Source of the DNA: Hormiphora californensis
Lineage: Eukaryota; Ctenophora; Tentaculata; Cydippida; Pleurobrachiidae
Direction: 5' to 3'
DNA: 64,000 nucleotides
Assembly: GCA_020137815.1 (NCBI GenBank)
Contig: CM035359.1
Span: forward strand, 6,666,468-6,730,467
The notes below the pieces were generated by a model. That model was not told the origin of the DNA, searched no databases, and worked only from the letters and a program-made list of their open reading frames with translations. A program made the translations under genes and the position numbers. This document shows, piece by piece, positions 58,070 through 64,000 of the stretch (positions are counted from its first letter, which is position 1; the number at the start of each line of letters is the position of its first letter).

Positions 58070-59129
58070 GGAGAACACTATCACTTATTACAAGTCTAGA
58101 ATATGAAAATTAAGTTGATGTATGTATTATCATTCTATTTATTTAGATCAACCAAAAATAGCGTATTTTCTGTGTTTTAAGTTGTTTTTAACCGTTCCAA
58201 CGCGTTCTTATGATGTTCCTGTGTGTTCCTGCGATGTGTGAAACAGGCAAGAAACACCCAATAACGGTGAATAACAGACTAGGAACACTAGGAACATATT
58301 AAAGCACCAAAGAACTGCTAGGAACACCCATATAGCATATGGAGAATAGACTAGGAACACTCGGAACTCTTTTCCGAATCCTATAATTAACAAGGAATAG
58401 CTAGGAATGGCTAGGAACGGCTAAAAACATCCATTTTCAAATGTTGCTTGCCAGCTCTACGCAGATTTACTGATTTATTTTATGATCACGCGTGTACCCC
58501 ATTTTTAGGTGGTACAACCATTTTGTTTTTTTCAACATTTAAAAAAAATCAGTTGTTTTATGACTTTTTATACGTTTCATGCATCCGCTTTCATGAAAAG
58601 AAATTGGAAAATACATATCTATATAATCCCCGATAGTTGTATAATCAGTCGACGTTCATGGTACATATATAGCTCTCAAATATCTAGATATGTCGTCCTA
58701 AGTCCATCCTCCAGCACCTTTCTCTTCACGTAAATGTGGTTAAGACCCGATTTTTTCACAGAGTACTGTGGCCCTTGCCGGTACATTAGGCTAGGTCACA
58801 AAGGTCACAAAGAGACGATCAATTATCACGGCACTAGTCCTACTATTTAAAAACGTCTCAAATTTCAAAGATTTTGTTGCCACGGTGGCCGAGTGGTCTA
58901 AGAGATTGACTTTTGCTACAAAGGTAGCGAGTTCAAACCCAGCTGATCTTTAAAATTCCTTGTCAGCGCTAGTGACGTCACAAAAGTCACAAAGTGACGT
59001 CATAATCACGTGACATCATATGACATCATGTGACGTCACGTGACATCATGTGTGTCACGTGACATGCCCATATATGGAAGTGACATATTCGAGCGAAAAA
59101 GGGGTCCCAAATCCTCGCCATATACTACT
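58070..59129. repeat. Right terminal inverted repeat of the 4-kb element
   Basis: Inverse of 55083-55905, with about 240 bp extra at 58522-58763 that is absent from the left repeat. Matching at the two sides of the extra DNA is high. Confidence 0.95.
58878..58944 (+). tRNA. tRNA-like sequence in the right terminal repeat
   Basis: Inverse copy of 55268-55334, transcribed towards the right end if active. Same defects, so not a standard tRNA gene. Confidence 0.5.
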
Positions 59130-59370
59130 TTAGGCGTGTCTAGTATAAAGTTATAGTGATCTTATATACGAGGAAGACCTATAATCTCTTGTGTAGATAC
59201 TCGAGTAAGCCGGAAGAAGTCTAAGTACCCAACATTCAAACAATGTACCGTAGTTTGTTATGTTCTAATAACCATTAACCCTCCTTCGAAATTTGTTTGC
59301 CACTGCGGGGAGAGGTGCACTGATGCAGAGGGATGGTCGAGCAAGGCAAGGCCGTAGTGTGACGTGTTAT

Positions 59371-59533
59371 AGGGAAATAGTCGTGCCTGAATCTCAGGTT
59401 CAGGTCACGGCTTTTTATCCCTGAGATTTTAGGGAAATTTATCAGGGAATAGCCTATAACAACCCCGAAACCTCAGGTCTCAAGGGCAAATAATAGTGAC
59501 CTGAAACTGAGGTTCAGGCACGACTGTTTCCCC
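59371..59533. mobile_element. MITE with GTCGTGCCTGAA termini
   Basis: AGGGAAATAGTCGTGCCTGA ... TTCAGGTCAC at the left is matched inverted by GTGACCTGAAACTGAGGTTC ... CTGTTTCCCC at the right; CTATAACA/TGTTATAG-type sequence also pairs. A related terminal piece (GGGGGAAACAGTCGTGACTG) lies at about 61956 in the next gene's intron. Confidence 0.75.
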
Positions 59534-60066
59534 TCATATTGTTTTATCTTTGGGTTCGTTCTGCTCTACCCGAATTCTTAGTTTTCCAAACCTTTCATCA
59601 CGTCCAGTTCAGAATATTTCTCTCTCATTAACTCTATTTCACTCTCTCTGCTTCTATGCCGACCTCTCACTCTCTCCCTTTATTTATGATTCTGAATCTG
59701 GCTCTATTCTATCTTTCTTAAATTCACTGTCGCTCGCTATCCCTCTCCCTTGATTTCTCTATCTCACCCACTCACACTTCAATTATAGTTCTTCTAACAC
59801 TGTGCAAATGCATGTGTATTACCGATAGCACAGCGTATTCAATATAAACACAATCAAATGACCAAGACTCATCAGCTGTTGTTCTAGCTTGTTTCAGGCC
59901 ATGTTATCACCTGACTTGTAATACAAAACACGACATGTCCTACTCCATTAAACTACCTACCTATCTTGTTTTGTTCTAGAAAAATTATCTAGAAATATGC
60001 CATTTTTCTAGCTTCAAGAAATTTTCACTATTGCTTCTCTCCCTCTTCCCTCTCTCTCTAGTCTCG

Positions 60067-60068
<2 letters not shown>

Positions 60069-60155
<87 letters not shown>
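60069..60155. repeat. (CT)n microsatellite
   Basis: Perfect CT dinucleotide run of about 87 bp. Confidence 0.95.
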
Positions 60156-60157
<2 letters not shown>

Positions 60158-60632
60158 GTGCCCTGTTTTGTATTACCCATGGGTGTGTGAGTATTTTGAG
60201 TGTGTAATTGATTTATAAGCTGCCGCCTGACTGGGGTGGACCTGCAGACTTGTGTTTGTTTGTAATGTGTATACACACACATTTCCATACCTCACTGCTT
60301 TTCTCTTGTCGTTACACCAGCTTGTTCCATGGGCAGAATCTGAGGCATAATTATACCTGTAGAATATGCCTTAGATTCTGCCCTTAGATTCTACCTCGAC
60401 GAGATTATTCCTGAAATGGCCTTCAGTATCATAGCTTAGCAGCAATAAAATGTGCAGTTTAATTTTCCAACGACAGATGCATTTTCTTGACTTTTTTCTT
60501 TTTGTACAAAGAAAGTTTATTCACTTGTTAATTCCTTCGATTCCTGAACAAATGCTTTGCTCTTAAAAGAAATATAATACACTTATCTTTTTATTTTATT
60601 TTAGAAGTTTTAACAGTAGGTGATCGTTATAA

Positions 60633-63233
60633 ATGGGTCGACGACTCTTCGTCTTATGCCTTCTCATTCTTTCCCTGTCCCTGGTGACTGATGCGGCGGT
60701 AAGTCATTCAAGACGTTGCAACTCTTTAGACGAGGGGCCAGAGGAATTTTGCTTTTGTAAACGATTCTTAACGATTCCTAAAAATTGAATTGCGAAACCA
60801 CCCTCCACCCTCCACCCTCCACCCTCCACCCTCCACCCTCCACCCTCCACCCTCCACCCTCCACCCTCCACCCTCCACCCTCCACCCTCCACCCTCCACC
60901 CTCCACCCTCCACCCTCCACCCTCCACCCTCCACCCTCCACCCTCCACCCTCCACCATCCACCATCCACCCTCTATCCTCTACCCTCCACATGGAACACA
61001 CGATGTCTGGTTATGAATATATCGATTATCTAACATTTCAGTATAATAAATTCTTTCCCGTTACAGAAACGCAAGGGACGTAAGGGTGGAAAGGGTGGAA
61101 AGGGTGGAAAAGGAGGAAAAGGAGGAAAAGGAAAGGGATCTAAAATGATGAAAATGGATGGTGAGAGAACAGAGTACATTTTAGTAAACTTTTTAGCTGA
61201 GCCTTTTATTACTTTCTACTTAGTATAGTGCTTTTTACTTTACTTACTCATATAGATTATGCAGTGCTTTTGTTTTTTGAGGTACACCGGTACTGCAGCT
61301 GCGGTACAGCTGCGCGCGAAAAACAGTCTAACTTGGCAACTGCATATATGAACTTGTTAACAATATTCAAACGTCTATGAAACATTTCTATGCTGCTAAT
61401 TTGCTGTTTCCCTCAGCCTCTACTCACTGTTTCCCTCTTTTCAGCCTGTACTATGGCAGGACACCCGTGTATGCTGGGGCAGGAGTGTGTAGTGGAGAAG
61501 TACACTGGGGAGGAGAAATGTGTATGCACGGAACACTGTCCACGGGTTGCTGATGCTCAGGTAGGAATGCACTGCATCCAATTATAGTAGAATTGATGAA
61601 AATTTCACCTGGAGGCTTGAGCCTTTAGAAGAAAAGCCAACTGCTAAGGATGGAACTAGGAGAATAATACACTAATTACTATTTCATATCTACATCTAGG
61701 TGTGTGGTAGTGATATGGTGACGTATGAGACCGCCTGCCATCTTTACCAAAAGGCATGTGATACTCACAGGATGATTAGCGCAGTTGCATTCGGACCCTG
61801 CGACATGTGTAAGTGTATTGTGAAATCAGAAATCATTATAGTTCTACAACGCTGCATGAATCGCGCTGGATGAATCCCCATTTATTTTTTGAGAAAGAGT
61901 ATAATTTCAACGTGTCATATATAAGTTATACCAATTATACCAGCTGGTTACAATGGGGGAAACAGTCGTGACTGAACCTCAGATTCAGCTCGAAGGATTA
62001 TAATAGACCCGGTCTAATAGATGGTACAATCTGAATGAAAGTCATTCAATTATAAGGTCCCATGATCAGGTCCCCTAAACCACTTCTCACACCTGTCTTT
62101 CTTCAGACCACACCTCCCATCTAAAGATAGAACCGGAGATGGCCCAAGTGTGCGAGAACGGTAACGCTGCCTTCAAATGCCAATACGACAGTAAGCTCTT
62201 AATGTATATATCCAGTACCATTTAACTAATCTTAATAATTTAACAACTCTTATACTGTTTTACGGTTACCTATTAGAATAAACTGTTTAACAACCTTAAT
62301 AACATTTTGCTTCGAGGATATATTATTATATTACTAGTTAACGTCTTCCTCCGCCCCTACATCTATTTATTGTATGTAAAGCCGGAGTAAAGTCGGATTT
62401 TTTGAAGTTGTCACCCCCCTTTTCGTGCGCGGAAAGTTTTTGCGCGTCACATCACATGTTAACGTGTGGTGTGCGCGTCAAAATTGATAAATTTCACATG
62501 CGCGGTCATTTTGGGGTGACAACTTCAAAAAATCCGACTTTAGCTACTACTGCTTTAAATCAAATAAAATCCAACCTGTTGGTCACTGTAAGCTGTACTA
62601 ACGGGTTGCAACTAAAAATCGTTCTGGCCCGAAGCTGTATCTCAAAAAGGAAAAATTCTAGAGCCGTTTAAAACTAGGGACAAGGGTCAGCACACACCAA
62701 AGTTAAAATCAAAATTAAAATTTTGATTTTAACGCCGCACACACCAGCGGCCGTTAAAATTTCTCTCCCCCATTCTAAAAGTAACGATCTCGCGCGCCAG
62801 TTTGACGGCGTGTTAAAATTTTAACACCCGTCAAACATTGTATAAACCACCCTCTCTGAATTATTATAAATCCTGTCCAGGCATGATTGAGAGTATTGTT
62901 GAGTGGAGGAAGGATAACGAGACGATAAGAAACAACAGGAAATATCAAATAGATGGAGCTTCCCTCGTCGTCCAATGGGTAATATATCACTCAAATAACC
63001 AGTTATGAACCATATGTGATGCCCTCAATGAATTGAACAACATCAATTGTGCTACCCTCCATGACTAACAACATGTGTTACAATCCCCCCATGATTAACA
63101 ACTTGTGTCACTAGGTAACACACTAACACCATGTGTCAATAGGTAAATGAAATGGATGAAGGTAATTATACGTGTGTAACACAGGGAACGAACGATACCA
63201 TCCGAACTGCTGATGCCATGCTCAAAATGACAC
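60633..63233 (+). CDS. Secreted follistatin/Kazal and Ig-domain protein, 3'-partial
   Basis: Exons at 60633-60698, 61067-61160, 61445-61560, 61700-61808, 62107-62190, 62881-62978 and 63143-63233, all GT..AG and in phase. Exon 1 is a signal peptide (MGRRLFVLCLLILSLSLVTDA). Exon 2 is a Lys/Gly array (repeated GGK, KGKGSKMM). Exons 3-4 make a follistatin module: CTMAGHPCMLGQEC ... CVCTEHCP, then Kazal VCGSDMVTYETACHLYQKAC...GPC. Exons 5-7 are an Ig domain with Cys (AFKCQYD), Trp (VEWRKD) and DEGNYTC. The order signal-FS/Kazal-Ig resembles KAZALD1, IGFBP7 and related extracellular matrix or growth-factor-binding proteins, but the IGFBP domain is replaced by the basic array. The last exon ends in phase 1 with a donor. 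The remaining exons were not found before 64000. Kazal modules often inhibit serine proteases; here that is not implied. Confidence 0.88.
60798..60955. repeat. (CCACCCT)n heptanucleotide array in intron 1 of the Kazal/Ig gene
   Basis: About 22 perfect CCACCCT copies followed by degenerate units to 60990. The complementary strand, (AGGGTGG)n, has G triplets spaced for possible G-quadruplexes. Confidence 0.95.
62388..62542. mobile_element. MITE of the TAAAGTCGGATTTTTTGAA family, copy 3
   Basis: 155 bp with perfect ends TAAAGTCGGATTTTTTGAAG / CTTCAAAAAATCCGACTTTA, in intron 5 of the Kazal/Ig gene. The interior is the same as in the copy at 39532-39678, inverted. Confidence 0.9.
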
Positions 63234-64000
63234 GTAAGCAGCTCGATGACAGTGTTTATGATTAGTTTGAACAACAATAAACAAATTAAATTAGCAACAA
63301 CGTGCAATAGATAATATGTTATGGAAACAAATGGATAAGATAGTTTGAATCACACAATTCAGCAATTATAATTTAAGAAGCTTCAGGTATAATGCGGTCA
63401 CGGTATATAGCGCACAAAAAATCAGCAAAATATAGCAAAAATATCTCCGAATAGAATATAGTGTCATTGTTTTACAGTTAAATAGTGTTAGTAACGAAAA
63501 GTTTTTTTCAAAATCATGTTTAATGGACAATAGGGGCAGGATCGTTATACAGTCAGATCCCGACTTGGCGATTTATCGGGCAAATACATTTTACAATTTA
63601 GCCGATGTAGGGAATTACAATGTAATTTACATAATATAATTATTTAATTTATATTGATAAACCGGGTACCCCAATTTACTGGGCTAAGCATTTTGACATT
63701 TTAGTATGGTAATATGGAGCTTTCCATGCTCTGAATCTCTCGCTATCTTAAAAGAAGGAATAGTTTCTGTTGCAGTCGATGGTTTATACAGTTCCTCCGA
63801 AGTAGAGAACGCGAATTCGTCGTTTGAGCTTTGAAAGCGTTTTCATGTTGGCAGTTCGGACCTGAGAGGTGTTCGAGAATTATTTTTCGACTAAATAAAT
63901 GGTTTATGAGAAATGCAAATATTGTTCAAATAATTATGATTATAGTTAATCAATTAATTAATTAGTTAATCAATTACATTACCTCTCCATTCATAGCACA
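63234..64000. other. Intron or flank of the Kazal/Ig gene
   Basis: No further exon recognised. At about 63551-63700 there are decayed pogo-type MITE ends (CAGTCAGATCCCGACTTGG; GATAAACCGGGTACCCCAATTTACTGGG), similar in style to the element at 46578. Confidence 0.45.

Larger units (their letters stand above)
55083..59129. mobile_element. 4-kb Polinton-like miniature element with long terminal inverted repeats
   Basis: The element starts AGTAGTATATGGCGAGG and ends CCTCGCCATATACTACT. The sequence TTAGGC flanks it on both sides (55077-55082 and 59130-59135), a perfect 6-bp target duplication. The inverted repeats span about 55083-55905 and 58070-59129; the right one has an extra 240 bp (about 58522-58763). 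Inside are three ORFs: two on the minus strand (56699-57088, 55867-56631) and one on the plus strand (57588-58022), transcribed from a shared divergent region. A 6-bp duplication, repeats of several hundred bp and AG ends are described for Polintons/Mavericks. Those are 15-20 kb and encode integrase and protein-primed polymerase, which are absent here. I therefore infer a non-autonomous or satellite-type relative; a novel family remains possible. Confidence 0.85.
59130..60632. other. Upstream flank of the Kazal/Ig gene
   Basis: Contains a MITE (59371-59533), a CT microsatellite (60069-60155), and a hairpin at 60331-60383 (GGGCAGAATCTGAGGCAT / ATGCCTTAGATTCTGCCC). No further gene. Confidence 0.55.

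Noticed and set aside
55083-59129. Classical cut-and-paste transposon with a DDE transposase
   Set aside because: None of the three ORFs has transposase length or motifs, and the 6-bp duplication with ~1-kb repeats fits poorly with the common small families.

Overview
The window is nuclear DNA of an invertebrate animal. Introns have GT..AG borders and are mostly 100-700 bp. Recognisable genes are metazoan (a DYRK1 kinase, allograft inflammatory factor 1, a mitochondrial-type-free microsomal cytochrome P450, an alpha-tubulin, a secreted Kazal/Ig protein). Much of the rest is (CT)n microsatellites, MITEs, foldback DNA and non-LTR retrotransposon debris. A sponge or another early-branching animal is plausible, but nothing here fixes the phylum.

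Layout. 1-3587: microsatellites and one long-TIR MITE. 3588-6360 (+): a DYRK1/minibrain-type kinase with its 5' exons missing from view. 6361-8932: 3' flank with a 40-bp tandem repeat, two MITEs and a foldback. 8933-14446 (-): a five-exon AIF1/IBA1 gene. Its 3.9-kb first intron holds a retrotransposon ORF1 remnant and, on the opposite strand, an intact single-exon 403-codon membrane-protein gene (12914-14125). 14447-19340: repeats, a tandem duplication carrying tRNA-like sequences, and a purine/pyrimidine low-complexity tract. 19341-20861 (-): an intronless P450. 20862-31876: no confident gene; duplicated hairpin-rich blocks, MITEs, a 350-bp segmental duplication and a G-homopolymer stretch (24690-25320) that looks like bad sequence. 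31877-45345: retroelement territory, with two large reverse-transcriptase ORFs, three fragments, nested foldbacks and a 1.45-kb minisatellite. 45704-49263 (-): a ten-exon divergent alpha-tubulin. 50327-53002: a 2.7-kb nested palindrome. 55083-59129: a 4-kb element with long terminal inverted repeats. 60633-63233 (+): a secreted lysine/glycine-rich, follistatin/Kazal and Ig protein that runs towards the right edge.

The most unusual item is the 55083-59129 element. It has a perfect 6-bp target duplication (TTAGGC), termini starting AG, inverted repeats of about 0.8-1.06 kb that carry tRNA-like sequences, and three small ORFs in ambisense arrangement. Each ORF has a TATA box 30-40 bp upstream, and a third copy of part of the terminal repeat lies between the divergent promoters. 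Size of target duplication and termini resemble Polinton/Maverick elements, but it is only 4 kb and shows no integrase, complete polymerase or capsid gene. It may be a miniature, satellite-like relative. The other notable feature is the gene nested inside AIF1.
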